The notes beneath the pieces were generated by a model. The model ran no database searches. It was given only the letters and a program-made list of their open reading frames with translations, and was not told where the DNA came from. DNA of 12,873 nt from an uncultured Phenylobacterium sp. (lineage in GTDB: Bacteria > Pseudomonadota > Alphaproteobacteria > Caulobacterales > Caulobacteraceae), in NCBI GenBank assembly GCA_945952175.1, contig CAMFHW010000061.1, forward strand, positions 1 through 12,873. The letters run 5' to 3'. Made by a program: the position numbers and the translations under genes. This document shows, piece by piece, positions 1 to 6,343 of this stretch. Within the stretch, counting starts at the first letter, position 1. Each line of letters begins with the position of its first letter.

Positions 1-111
1 GCAGAGGACGGCGAGCGCGATCATCGCCCAGAAGCCGACGCCCATCAGGCGGGGCCGCGCATAGTCGGCGGGATCGCGAGGCAGTTCGGCGGGATCCGGA
101 TCGACGCTCAT
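1..111 (-). CDS. N-terminus of a small membrane protein (partial, runs off the left edge)
   Basis: An ATG at 111-109 overlaps the hemD stop (ATGA arrangement), so this gene is probably translationally coupled to hemD. The 37 visible residues begin MSVDPDPAELPRDPADYARP, a polar proline-rich stretch. They then enter a hydrophobic segment from about residue 22 (LMGVGFWAMIALAVLC), which is very likely a transmembrane helix or membrane anchor with the N-terminus outside the membrane core. The product is not recognised. In other alphaproteobacteria hemD is often followed by a mitofilin-like COG4223 protein and hemY, and this could be a Caulobacterales-specific membrane protein in that position. The rest of the gene lies outside the window, so only the start, the coupling and the membrane segment are supported. 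Confidence 0.7.
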   Translation of the reverse strand, partial: MSVDPDPAELPRDPADYARPRLMGVGFWAMIALAVLC

Positions 112-833
112 GGAGTCCGGTCTATCAGATTCAACAGCGCGGCTTCGAGGGGGAACGGCGCGAACGCCTTGGCCGCGAGCCGCGTCCGGGCCAGAGGTTG
201 CAGCACCGCCTTGGAAAGCGCCAGCACGCGCAGCGTCGGCATCGGCCCGCCGCGGGCCATGCGCGCCAGGACCCTGGCCGCCTTGGGCGAGTGCAGCAGG
301 GCGATGTCGACCTCCGGCAGGCGGGCGCGGTCACCCTCGGAGAGCTCCGCCGCGACGGTGTCGTAGAGGGCCAGTTGGCGCAGCAGCACCCCCTGGCTCG
401 CCAGCGCCCCGGCCAGGTCGCCGGCCGGCTCGGCGGCGCCGGGATGCAGCACCACGCCGCCGCGCAGCTCGCCCTTGCGCGCGGCGATGCCCTCGGCGAG
501 CGCGGCGACGTCGCCGTCGGAGGAGAGCACGTTCTTGAACCCCGCCTCGCGCGCCGACCGCGCCGTGGCGGCTCCGACCGCGAAGACCCGCAGGTTCCGC
601 GAGTCCGACAGGTCGGTGAAGGCGCGCACCCCGTTGGCGCTGGTGAAGGCGAGCGCGCCCACCCCGGACAGATCGATGCTGTCGGGGGCCACGGCCCGCA
701 CCTCCAGCAAGGGCGCCACCAGCACCTCGTGGCCCAGGGCGCGCACTCGCTCGGCGGTCTGGTCGGCGCCAGGCTGGGCGCGGGTGATCCAGATGGTCCG
801 CTTTCGGTCGCTGATCGGAGTGGGCTTGGGCAC
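108..833 (-). CDS. hemD: Uroporphyrinogen-III synthase HemD
   Basis: This cytoplasmic enzyme cyclises hydroxymethylbilane to uroporphyrinogen III with inversion of ring D, the branch step to haem, sirohaem and corrinoids. The 241-residue length is normal for the family. The family is poorly conserved. What is visible is the two-lobed pattern: an N-terminal strand WITRAQPGADQTAERV (about residues 15-30), the conserved TSANGV motif (64-69), an AVGAATA segment (85-91), and a C-terminal LLHSPKAARVL stretch (179-189) typical of the second lobe. It follows hemC on the same strand with a 25-bp gap, in the usual hemC-hemD order, which is strong support. The start is GTG at 833-831, with an AGGG about 10 nt upstream. 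The stop overlaps the start of the next membrane gene. Confidence 0.92.
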   Translation of the reverse strand: MPKPTPISDRKRTIWITRAQPGADQTAERVRALGHEVLVAPLLEVRAVAPDSIDLSGVGALAFTSANGVRAFTDLSDSRNLRVFAVGAATARSAREAGFKNVLSSDGDVAALAEGIAARKGELRGGVVLHPGAAEPAGDLAGALASQGVLLRQLALYDTVAAELSEGDRARLPEVDIALLHSPKAARVLARMARGGPMPTLRVLALSKAVLQPLARTRLAAKAFAPFPLEAALLNLIDRTP

Positions 834-858
834 GGCCGCGCAACCCTAGACGGTGAAG

Positions 859-1812
859 CTAGTCCGGCAAAGCGATGAGGTCGCCCGCCTCGGCCTGGAT
901 CTGGCGGCCGAGGTCGAGGCCGAGCGCGCGCGCCTGGTCGTGGGCGACGGCGCCCAGCACCACCTCGCCCGTGCGCCGAAAGCGATGCCGGCCGTCGGGC
1001 GACAGGGCCTCGACGATCAGCGACAGCCGCTCGCCGACCAGCCGGGCGTGGGCGCCGATGGCGGTCTTGCAGGAGCCTTCCAGGGCGCTGAGCGCGCCGC
1101 GTTCGGCGGCGACGGCCAGGGTGGTGTCGCGGCAGCGGATCGCCTCCAGCCACGGCGCGTCCTGGTCGGAGACGCGGGTCTCGATGGCCAGCGCGCCCTG
1201 GCCCGGCGCCGGCGGGACCTCGACCGGATCGATCAGGCTCTTCGGCAGGTGGCCGAGGCCCAGGCGCTTCAGCCCGGACAGGGCCAGCAGGATGGCGTCG
1301 GCCTCCCCGGCTTCCAGCTTGGCGAGGCGCGTGTCGACATTGCCGCGCAGCATCTGGACGTCGAGGTCCGGGCGGCGGTGCAGGGACTGGGCCTGCCGGC
1401 GCAGCGAGGCGGTGCCGAGCCGGGCGCCCTGCGCGAGATCCTCCAACCGGTCGGCCTTGAGGCTGAGGAAGGCGTCGCGCGGATCCTCGCGCTCGGGGAT
1501 GGCGGCGATGGTCAGGCCTGGCGGGCATTCGGCCGGCATGTCCTTCAGCGAGTGGATGGCGCAGTCGATGCGACCCTCCAGCAGAGCCTCCTCGATCTCC
1601 TTGGTGAAGAGGCCCTTGCCGCCGATCTCCAGCAGGCGGCGATCCTGCACGCGGTCGCCGGTGGTGGTGATGATCACCATGGGGGCGACGCGGTCGGCCT
1701 CCTCCGGCGGAGCGCCGAGGGCGGCGGCGATGCGGCGCTGCATGTGGCCGGCCTGGGCCAGGGAGAGCTTGGAGCCTCGGGCCCCGATCCGGACGGGCGG
1801 TTGCGTGGGCAC
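859..1812 (-). CDS. hemC: Porphobilinogen deaminase (hydroxymethylbilane synthase) HemC
   Basis: HemC condenses four porphobilinogen molecules into hydroxymethylbilane in the cytoplasm, feeding HemD directly downstream. The 317-residue protein has the family signatures: GARGSKLSLAQ near the N-terminus (residues 10-20), the SLKD motif (88-91) whose Asp is catalytic, the ASLRRQAQ region (135-142) and RGNVDTRL (156-163) that contact substrate carboxylates, PAPGQGALAIE (201-211), and EGSCKTAIGAHA (245-256). Cys248 in the last motif should carry the covalent dipyrromethane cofactor. The start is GTG at 1812-1810, with a GAGG about 13 nt upstream. It is transcribed divergently from tsaD across a 74-bp gap. 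All key residues are present and nothing looks broken. Confidence 0.97.
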   Translation of the reverse strand: MPTQPPVRIGARGSKLSLAQAGHMQRRIAAALGAPPEEADRVAPMVIITTTGDRVQDRRLLEIGGKGLFTKEIEEALLEGRIDCAIHSLKDMPAECPPGLTIAAIPEREDPRDAFLSLKADRLEDLAQGARLGTASLRRQAQSLHRRPDLDVQMLRGNVDTRLAKLEAGEADAILLALSGLKRLGLGHLPKSLIDPVEVPPAPGQGALAIETRVSDQDAPWLEAIRCRDTTLAVAAERGALSALEGSCKTAIGAHARLVGERLSLIVEALSPDGRHRFRRTGEVVLGAVAHDQARALGLDLGRQIQAEAGDLIALPD

Positions 1813-1886
1813 GGCTGGAAGGCTACCTCGGCAAGTTCAGACGCCCGCCTGCTACAGGACGGGCCGAAAGGCCGCAACCGCCCCGC
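1813..1886. promoter_or_regulatory. Divergent hemC/tsaD intergenic region with candidate promoters
   Basis: This 74-bp gap must hold the start signals for both the haem operon (leftward) and the tsaD operon (rightward). For tsaD, GCTACAGG at 1851-1858 resembles the Caulobacter housekeeping -10 consensus GCTANAWC and lies 28 bp before the ATG, but no good -35 is visible. For hemC, read on the minus strand, a TTGCGG followed about 15-17 bp later by TGTAGC is a weak sigma-70-like pair. Neither gene has a strong Shine-Dalgarno sequence. The region is certain as a promoter interval; the individual boxes are guesses. Confidence 0.4.
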
Positions 1887-2975
1887 ATGACCACCCTGAC
1901 CGTCCTCGGTATCGAAACCAGCTGCGACGAGACCGCCGCGGCCGTGGTGCGCCGCGACGCGGCCGGCCATGTGGAGGTGCTGTCCTCGGTGGTCGGCTCG
2001 CAGATCGCCGCCCATGCGCCCTATGGCGGGGTGGTGCCGGAGATCGCGGCGCGGGCGCATGTGGAGTCCATCGACGGCATCGTCGCCGAGGCCCTGGCCG
2101 AGGCGGGCCTAGGCTATGACGGCCTGTCGGGCGTAGCGGCGACGGCGGGGCCGGGCCTGGTCGGCGGGGTGATGGTGGGGCTCAGCTTCGGCAAGGCGGT
2201 GGCCCTGGCGCGCGGCCTGCCGCTGGTGGCGGTGAACCATCTGGAGGGCCATGCGGTCTCGGCGCGGCTGGCGGCGGACATCCCCTACCCCTTCCTGCTG
2301 CTGCTGGTGAGCGGCGGCCATTGCCAGCTGCTGGCGGTCGAGGGCGTCGGCGCCTGCAAGCGGCTGGGCTCGACCATCGACGACGCGGCCGGCGAGGCCT
2401 TCGACAAGATCGCCAAGACGCTCGGCCTGCCCTATCCCGGTGGCCCGGCCCTGGAGAAGCTGGCCGAGGGCGGGAACCCGGAAGCCTTCGCCCTGCCCCG
2501 CGCCCTGCTGGGCCGCAAGGATTTCGACTTCTCGTTCTCCGGCTTGAAGACCGCCGCCGCGCGGCTGGCCGAGGGCGTCACCGACGAGACCGGCCGCCGC
2601 GACCTGGCGGCCGCGGTCCAGGCCGCCATCGCCCGCCAGCTTTCCGAACGCACCGACCGCGCCATGGCCGCCTACGCCCAGGCGTATGGGAGCCAGGGCC
2701 TGAGGTTCGTGGTGGCCGGCGGGGTGGCCGCCAACAAGGCGGTGCGGGCGAAACTGATGGAGACCGCCCAGAGCCATGGCTTCTCGTTCGACGCCCCGCC
2801 TCTGGCCTACTGCACCGACAACGCCGCGATGATCGCCCTGGCCGGGGCGGAGCGGCTGGCGTTGGGCCTGACCGACCCGCTGGACGCCGCGGCCCGGCCG
2901 CGCTGGCCGCTGGACGCCGCCGCGGCGGCGGCCAACCCCACCCATCTCGCCGGACGAAAAGGCGCCAAGGCATGA
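1887..2975 (+). CDS. tsaD: tRNA threonylcarbamoyladenosine (t6A37) transferase TsaD
   Basis: TsaD (formerly Gcp/YgjD) transfers the threonylcarbamoyl group from TC-AMP to A37 of ANN-decoding tRNAs, acting in the cytoplasm with TsaB and TsaE. The 362-residue protein carries the ASKHA-fold signatures: GIETSCDETAAAVV (8-21), the metal-binding HLEGH (118-122, two His ligands), VSGGHCQL (141-148), STIDDAAGEAFDK (162-174), VVAGGVAANK (275-284) and CTDNAAMIA (309-317, Asp311 the third metal ligand). Its length is slightly above the bacterial norm of about 335-345 because of an Ala-rich, basic C-terminal tail after residue 335. It starts at ATG 1887, just right of the divergent promoter gap. The stop overlaps the gpsA start (ATGA), so the two should be co-translated. 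Confidence 0.97.
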   Translation: MTTLTVLGIETSCDETAAAVVRRDAAGHVEVLSSVVGSQIAAHAPYGGVVPEIAARAHVESIDGIVAEALAEAGLGYDGLSGVAATAGPGLVGGVMVGLSFGKAVALARGLPLVAVNHLEGHAVSARLAADIPYPFLLLLVSGGHCQLLAVEGVGACKRLGSTIDDAAGEAFDKIAKTLGLPYPGGPALEKLAEGGNPEAFALPRALLGRKDFDFSFSGLKTAAARLAEGVTDETGRRDLAAAVQAAIARQLSERTDRAMAAYAQAYGSQGLRFVVAGGVAANKAVRAKLMETAQSHGFSFDAPPLAYCTDNAAMIALAGAERLALGLTDPLDAAARPRWPLDAAAAAANPTHLAGRKGAKA

Positions 2976-3964
2976 AGACCGCAGGCGTCATCGGCGCGGG
3001 CGCCTGGGGCACGGCGTTGGCCCTGGTCTGCGCGCGGGCCGGGCTCGCGACCCGGCTGTGGGTCCGCGAGCCGGAGATATTGGAGGCGATCAGGAGGGGT
3101 CGGGAGAATTCCACCTTCCTGCCGAACGTGAAGATCGACGACGCCGTCGAAGCGACCGGCGACCTGGCGGACCTGGCGGGTTGCGACCTGGTGTTGAATG
3201 TGACACCGGCCCAATACCTGAGGTCGAGCCTTGCGGCCTTTGCGCCCCATGCGCGCGAAGGCCTGCCGGTCCTGCTGTGCTCCAAGGGTGTGGAGCAGGG
3301 CTCGCTCAAGCTGATGACCGAGGTGCTGGCCGAGGCCCTGCCCCAGGCCTGCCCAGCCGTGCTGTCGGGCCCGTCCTTCGCCGGCGAGGTGGCGCGCGGC
3401 CTGCCGACCGCCGTGACCCTGGCCTGCCCCAACGAGGAGGTCGGCCGGCAGATCTCCGAGGCCATCGCCACCCCGACCTTCCGGCCCTACTGGGTGACCG
3501 ACATGGTGGGCGCCGAGGTCGGCGGGGCGGTGAAGAACGTGCTGGCCATCGCCTGCGGCATCGTCGAGGGCCGGGGCCTGGGCCGCAGCGCCCACGCCGC
3601 CCTGATCACCCGCGGCTTCGCCGAGCTGACCCGGCTGGCCGAGGCCCTGGGCGGCCAGGCCGAGACGGTCGCCGGCCTCTGCGGCCTGGGCGACCTGGTG
3701 CTGACCTGCTCCAGCCCGCAGTCGCGAAACATGAGCGTCGGCCTGGCGCTGGGCGGCGGCCAGACCCTGGACCAGGCCCTGGCCGGCAAGGTCTCGGTGG
3801 CCGAGGGCGTCGCCTCGGCCCCGGCCGTGCGCCAGCTCGCCGCCAAGGTCGGGGTCGAGATGCCGATCTGCACGGCGGTCGCCGCGATCCTGGCCGGCGA
3901 GGCCGGTGTCGACGCCGCGATCGCGGGCCTGCTGTCCCGCCCCCTGAAGTCCGAAAGCCTCTAA
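2972..3964 (+). CDS. gpsA: NAD(P)-dependent glycerol-3-phosphate dehydrogenase GpsA
   Basis: GpsA reduces dihydroxyacetone phosphate to sn-glycerol-3-phosphate, the backbone for phospholipid synthesis, in the cytoplasm. The 330-residue protein opens with a Rossmann dinucleotide site GVIGAGAWGTALA (5-17). It then shows CSKGVEQG (103-110, with Lys105), the LSGPSFAGEVARGLPTA block (131-147), GGAVKNVLAIACG (184-196, with catalytic Lys188), GLGDLVLTCSSPQSRN (238-253) and VAEGV (276-280). All are normal for the family and the length is typical. The ATG at 2972 sits inside the tsaD stop (4-nt ATGA overlap), so no separate promoter is needed. Linkage of tsaD with gpsA is common in Alphaproteobacteria. 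Confidence 0.97.
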   Translation: MKTAGVIGAGAWGTALALVCARAGLATRLWVREPEILEAIRRGRENSTFLPNVKIDDAVEATGDLADLAGCDLVLNVTPAQYLRSSLAAFAPHAREGLPVLLCSKGVEQGSLKLMTEVLAEALPQACPAVLSGPSFAGEVARGLPTAVTLACPNEEVGRQISEAIATPTFRPYWVTDMVGAEVGGAVKNVLAIACGIVEGRGLGRSAHAALITRGFAELTRLAEALGGQAETVAGLCGLGDLVLTCSSPQSRNMSVGLALGGGQTLDQALAGKVSVAEGVASAPAVRQLAAKVGVEMPICTAVAAILAGEAGVDAAIAGLLSRPLKSESL

Positions 3965-3973
3965 GGAAGTCTC

Positions 3974-4261
3974 ATGGCCCTCTATGTCCTGGTCTGCCAC
4001 GACAAGCCCAATTCGCTGGACCTGCGCATGGCCAACCGCGAGGCGCACCTCGCCCATGCGCGGGCCAACCTGGCCAAGGTGAAGCTGGGCGGGCCGCTGT
4101 TGGACGCCAAGGGCGACATGGCCGGCTCCATGCTGATCTTCGACGTGGACGACGTCGCCGAGGTCCAGGCCTTCACCGACAACGACCCTTATTCGACCGC
4201 CGGGCTGTTCAGCCGCGTCGAGATCCTGCCGTTCAAGGCGACCCTGGGCGGCTTCGGTTGA
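3974..4261 (+). CDS. YciI-like family protein
   Basis: A 95-residue protein with the YciI/ferredoxin-like alpha-beta fold. The visible features are MALYVLVCHDKP at the N-terminus, a His-rich helix NREAHLAHARANL (21-33), GGPLLD (39-44), GSMLIFDVDD (51-60) and the DPYSTAGLF signature (71-79). The conserved His and Asp residues form the putative active site of the superfamily. The biochemical function of most stand-alone YciI proteins is unknown. The ATG at 3974 is preceded by an AAGGAAG ribosome binding site overlapping the end of gpsA, and the gap from the gpsA stop is only 9 bp. It is therefore the third gene of the tsaD operon. A YciI gene next to gpsA is seen in many Alphaproteobacteria, from memory. 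The stop TGA overlaps the TTG start of the next gene. Confidence 0.9.
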   Translation: MALYVLVCHDKPNSLDLRMANREAHLAHARANLAKVKLGGPLLDAKGDMAGSMLIFDVDDVAEVQAFTDNDPYSTAGLFSRVEILPFKATLGGFG

Positions 4262-4626
4262 ACCGGGAGGATCCCGACAATCCGGCGCGGCCGCCGGCCG
4301 GGACGACGCTCTGCGCCCTGGCCGAACTGCCCGAGCGCGGGGCCAAGGGCTTCCGCTTCCGCGTCGACCGGTTCCTGTTCGCGGGCTTCGTCGTGCGCCA
4401 GGGCGCCGAGGTGCGCGGCTATGTCGACAGCTGCCCGCACAATGGCTGGCCGCTGGCGGTGATGGACGACCGCTACATGACCCGCGAGGGCGACCGCATC
4501 ATCTGCGCCGCGCACGGGGCGGTGTTCACGCCGCTGGACGGGGTGTGCGTCGGCGGGCCGTGTGGGGGAGATCGGCTGACGGCGTGGCCCGTGGCGGTGT
4601 TGGGCGGGGACGTGGTGACGGCGTAG
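4258..4626 (+). CDS. Small Rieske [2Fe-2S] protein
   Basis: A soluble Rieske-type iron-sulphur protein of about 122 residues, probably an electron carrier or a ferredoxin subunit of an oxygenase-like system; its partner is unknown. Both cluster motifs are intact: C-P-H at residues 59-61 (SCPHNGWPL) and C-A-A-H at 83-86. These give the two Cys and two His ligands, 21 residues apart in between. There is no signal peptide or transmembrane segment, so it is not the bc1 complex Rieske subunit. The best start is TTG at 4258, which overlaps the yciI stop (TTGA) and implies translational coupling. No ATG or GTG start further in would keep the N-terminal strands of the fold. A GGGAGG at 4264-4269 lies inside the ORF without a usable start after it. 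The N-terminus is the least certain part. It is the last gene before a convergent gap. Confidence 0.85.
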   Translation: MNREDPDNPARPPAGTTLCALAELPERGAKGFRFRVDRFLFAGFVVRQGAEVRGYVDSCPHNGWPLAVMDDRYMTREGDRIICAAHGAVFTPLDGVCVGGPCGGDRLTAWPVAVLGGDVVTA

Positions 4627-4642
4627 GGCGCCGCCATCAAAC

Positions 4643-4779
4643 CCGTCATCCTAGGCCTTGTGCCTAGGACCCCTGTCGGGGGCGGGCATGGCCTTCGTTT
4701 AGGCGGCGCGGATGGGCTCCCGCCATCATCTCATTGCCAGCGGCCCGAGGGGTCCTAGGCACAAGGCCTAGGATGACGG
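4643..4779. repeat. Inverted pair of REP-like palindromes (BIME/MITE-like element)
   Basis: A 31-bp arm at 4643-4673 is repeated as an exact reverse complement at 4749-4779, with 75 nt between. Each arm is itself a hairpin: TCCTAGGC and GCCTAGGA separated by 5 nt (4649-4669 and 4753-4773). The inner part contains a smaller GATGG/CCATC hairpin (4711-4727). Read inwards from either side, the arms encode the peptide VILGLVPRT. Spurious ORFs with this peptide recur across alphaproteobacterial genomes where such palindromes are multi-copy (from memory). The element fills most of the 177-bp convergent gap between the Rieske gene and the creatininase gene and could act as a bidirectional transcription terminator. 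Confidence 0.85.
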
Positions 4780-4803
4780 TCGGGTGTTGCTGCGTCGCGG
4801 AGG

Positions 4804-5568
4804 CTACTCCGCCGCCTTCAGGCCGGGCGCTTGCTCGTTCGAGAAGTCCGCGACATCCGCCAGCAGGCTCTCCGCCGCCTGCTTGACCAGTTCGCCGCCC
4901 TTTTCCGGGGTGGCCTGGGCCGGGTCGGAGCCCATGCGGCCGTCGGGATAGCGGGCGCGGAAGTCGACGGATTCGCGGATCGGGCCGGTGGGGGCGATCT
5001 GGGGCGCGTAGTTGGCCGACTTGATGCTGTCGGGATAGCCCCACTGGGTGACGGCGATCTCCGACGGGGTGGCGTGGCTGCCGTGGCCGGTGGGGAACTG
5101 GCGGTTGGCCAGGCCCATCACGCCCTTCAGGTCCCACCAGTTCTTGAGCTTGAGCGAGAAGTTGCGCGGCCGGCCCATATAGCTGGCCTCGGCGTAGAGC
5201 TCGGAGAAGGCCGCCTCGATGGTGGCGACATTGCCGCCGTGACCGTTCAGGAAATAGATCTTGTCGAAGCCGTGGCCCGCCAGCGAGCGGACCCAGTCGC
5301 CGATCGCCAGGATGAAGGTGCTGGGCCGCAGGCTGACCGTGCCCGGGAAGCCGAGATGGTGCTGGGCCATACCGACATTGAAGGTCGGGCCGACCAGGAT
5401 GTCGCCCTGGCGCTGGGCCTCGTGGGCGATGATCTCCGGACAGAGCCAGTCGGTGCCGAGCAGACCCGTCGGGCCGTGCTGTTCGTTGGAGCCGATCGGT
5501 ATGACCACCGTCTTCGAGCGCTTCAGGAAATCCTCGACCTCGGCCCAGGTGGACAGGTGCAGCAGCAT
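4804..5568 (-). CDS. Creatininase-family amidohydrolase
   Basis: A 254-residue metal-dependent amidohydrolase of the creatininase superfamily, which includes creatinine amidohydrolase, the riboflavin/F420 enzyme ArfB and the mycofactocin peptidase MftE. Visible metal-site motifs are GSNEQHGPTGLLGTD (26-40, with Glu29, His31 and Asp40) and NGHGGN (108-113, His110), followed by SHATPSE (164-170, Glu170). The substrate cannot be told from sequence, and no mycofactocin genes lie nearby. It is cytoplasmic, with no signal peptide. ATG 5568 is chosen because GGAG lies 8 nt upstream and the family fold starts there. The reading frame stays open upstream to 5637, but that extension is just read-through of the palindromic element at 5584-5668. 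It lies downstream of the TetR gene on the same strand, with the palindrome between them. Confidence 0.9.
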   Translation of the reverse strand: MLLHLSTWAEVEDFLKRSKTVVIPIGSNEQHGPTGLLGTDWLCPEIIAHEAQRQGDILVGPTFNVGMAQHHLGFPGTVSLRPSTFILAIGDWVRSLAGHGFDKIYFLNGHGGNVATIEAAFSELYAEASYMGRPRNFSLKLKNWWDLKGVMGLANRQFPTGHGSHATPSEIAVTQWGYPDSIKSANYAPQIAPTGPIRESVDFRARYPDGRMGSDPAQATPEKGGELVKQAAESLLADVADFSNEQAPGLKAAE

Positions 5569-5583
5569 GGAAGCGTCTCCGGC

Positions 5584-5668
5584 TAATTCGGGGACAGGTT
5601 GACTATTCCCGAGGGGCACAGCGTTCGGTCTCGCCACGGAATGGAATAGTCAACCTGTCCCCGAATTA
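5584..5668. repeat. 26-bp perfect inverted repeat, MITE/RAYT-remnant-like element
   Basis: Arms at 5584-5609 and 5643-5668 are perfect 26-bp reverse complements around a 33-nt centre. The outer end reads TAATTCGGGGACAGG. Ends of the AATTCGGGGACA type are, from memory, frequent around REP-associated tyrosine transposases (RAYTs) in proteobacteria. On the minus strand the centre contains GTGGCGAGACCG, which would encode (M/V)ARP, a common RAYT N-terminus, so this could be an internally deleted copy; that is inference. Two positional facts are plain: the outermost TAA is the stop codon of the upstream TetR gene, and the other end is 3 nt from the creatininase Shine-Dalgarno sequence. Confidence 0.85.
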
Positions 5669-6268
5669 CGAGCCCTGACGGGAAAGGGCCAGATAGCCGA
5701 GGATCGCCCAGGAGAGGCGCCGCGCCAGGCCTTCGGTCGTTCCACGCTCGACGGCGCCGTCGATCAGGCCGCGCGACAGGTGCAGGATGTCCAGCGCCGC
5801 CGCCTCGCCGCCGAGATGGCGGTCGGACAGGAATTCGGCGATCGCCTGGACGGTGCGACCGGCCGCGGCCTGGGCCTCGGTCAGACCGAGCCTCTGCTCC
5901 TCCAGGTCGAGGATGCGGGCGAGCCGGGTATGGCGGGTCTGATGGTCGACCGCGACCTGGGCCAACCGCGCGACCGCGCTGGGCGTACCGAGGTCGCCGA
6001 TTTCGCCGAGCGCCACGCCGAGGGCGGCGTCGAAAGCCTCGGCCTCCCGCCGCGCCAAGGCCGCGAGGATGGCCTCCTTGCCCGGGAAATACTGGTAGAG
6101 CGAGCCGATGCTGACCCCGGCCAGGGCGGCCACGGCGTTGGTGTTGAACCCGGCCAGGCCCTCGGCCTCCAGAATGCGAGCCGAGGCTTCGATGATCGCC
6201 TCGACCGTGGCGGCGGCGCGCGCCTGGCGCGGGCGCTTGCGGGGGACGACGGCGGGCGGATCGGCCAT
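5666..6268 (-). CDS. TetR/AcrR-family transcriptional regulator (divergent from darcynin gene)
   Basis: A one-component repressor-type regulator of about 200 residues. The N-terminal TetR_N domain is clear: ATVEAIIEASARILEAEG (20-37), then helix-turn-helix FNTNAVAALAGVSIGSLYQYFPGKEAI (41-67) with the typical GSLYQYFPGKEA recognition end. The remaining all-alpha ligand/dimer domain is not assigned to a ligand. ATG 6268 is preferred over the in-frame GTG at 6301, because the longer version would read through the 18-bp dyad that looks like its own operator (6287-6304). Neither start has a strong ribosome binding site. The last codons run into the palindromic element, whose outer TAA (5668-5666) ends the protein. 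Autoregulation and repression of the darcynin gene are likely from the layout. Creatininase follows on the same strand and may be co-transcribed. Confidence 0.9.
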   Translation of the reverse strand: MADPPAVVPRKRPRQARAAATVEAIIEASARILEAEGLAGFNTNAVAALAGVSIGSLYQYFPGKEAILAALARREAEAFDAALGVALGEIGDLGTPSAVARLAQVAVDHQTRHTRLARILDLEEQRLGLTEAQAAAGRTVQAIAEFLSDRHLGGEAAALDILHLSRGLIDGAVERGTTEGLARRLSWAILGYLALSRQGS

Positions 6269-6286
6269 GGGGAAGGCGAGCAGACT

Positions 6287-6304
6287 TGAGTGAAGGATCA
6301 CTCA
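6287..6304. promoter_or_regulatory. Candidate TetR operator between tetR and darcynin gene
   Basis: A perfect dyad TGAGTGA-AGGA-TCACTCA (7-bp arms, 4-nt spacer) lies 18 bp upstream of the TetR ATG (6268) and 39 bp upstream of the darcynin ATG (6344). The size and symmetry fit a TetR/AcrR operator, and the position would cover the promoters of both divergent genes. An A/T-rich stretch (CATATTCT, 6303-6310) immediately beside it is a possible -10 for the rightward gene. Confidence 0.65.
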
Positions 6305-6343
6305 TATTCTGTTCGAACTTCAACCGACGCAAGGGGTTACGCA

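Noticed and set aside
131..1528. Long minus-strand open frame of 465 codons across hemD and hemC
   Set aside because: It is out of frame with the two clear haem enzymes and is rich in Arg/Pro/Ala, the usual high-GC shadow composition. It has no recognisable motif.
2807..4057. 416-codon antisense frame over gpsA
   Set aside because: It is entirely opposite a gene with intact catalytic motifs, and its Gln/His/Gly-rich composition is that of a shadow frame.
4664..5137. 157-codon minus-strand frame containing VILGLVPRTPRAAGN
   Set aside because: It combines a creatininase shadow with translation of the REP-like element. Such peptides are typical of spurious ORFs.
5569..5637. N-terminal extension of creatininase through the palindrome, starting MARPNAVP
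   Set aside because: The extension is encoded by the repeat element, while ATG 5568 has a good ribosome binding site and begins the family fold. An open frame across the repeat is incidental.
6269..6301. GTG start for TetR at 6301, giving 11 extra residues
   Set aside because: It would put coding sequence through the operator-like dyad, it lacks a ribosome binding site, and TetR proteins rarely need this hydrophobic head.
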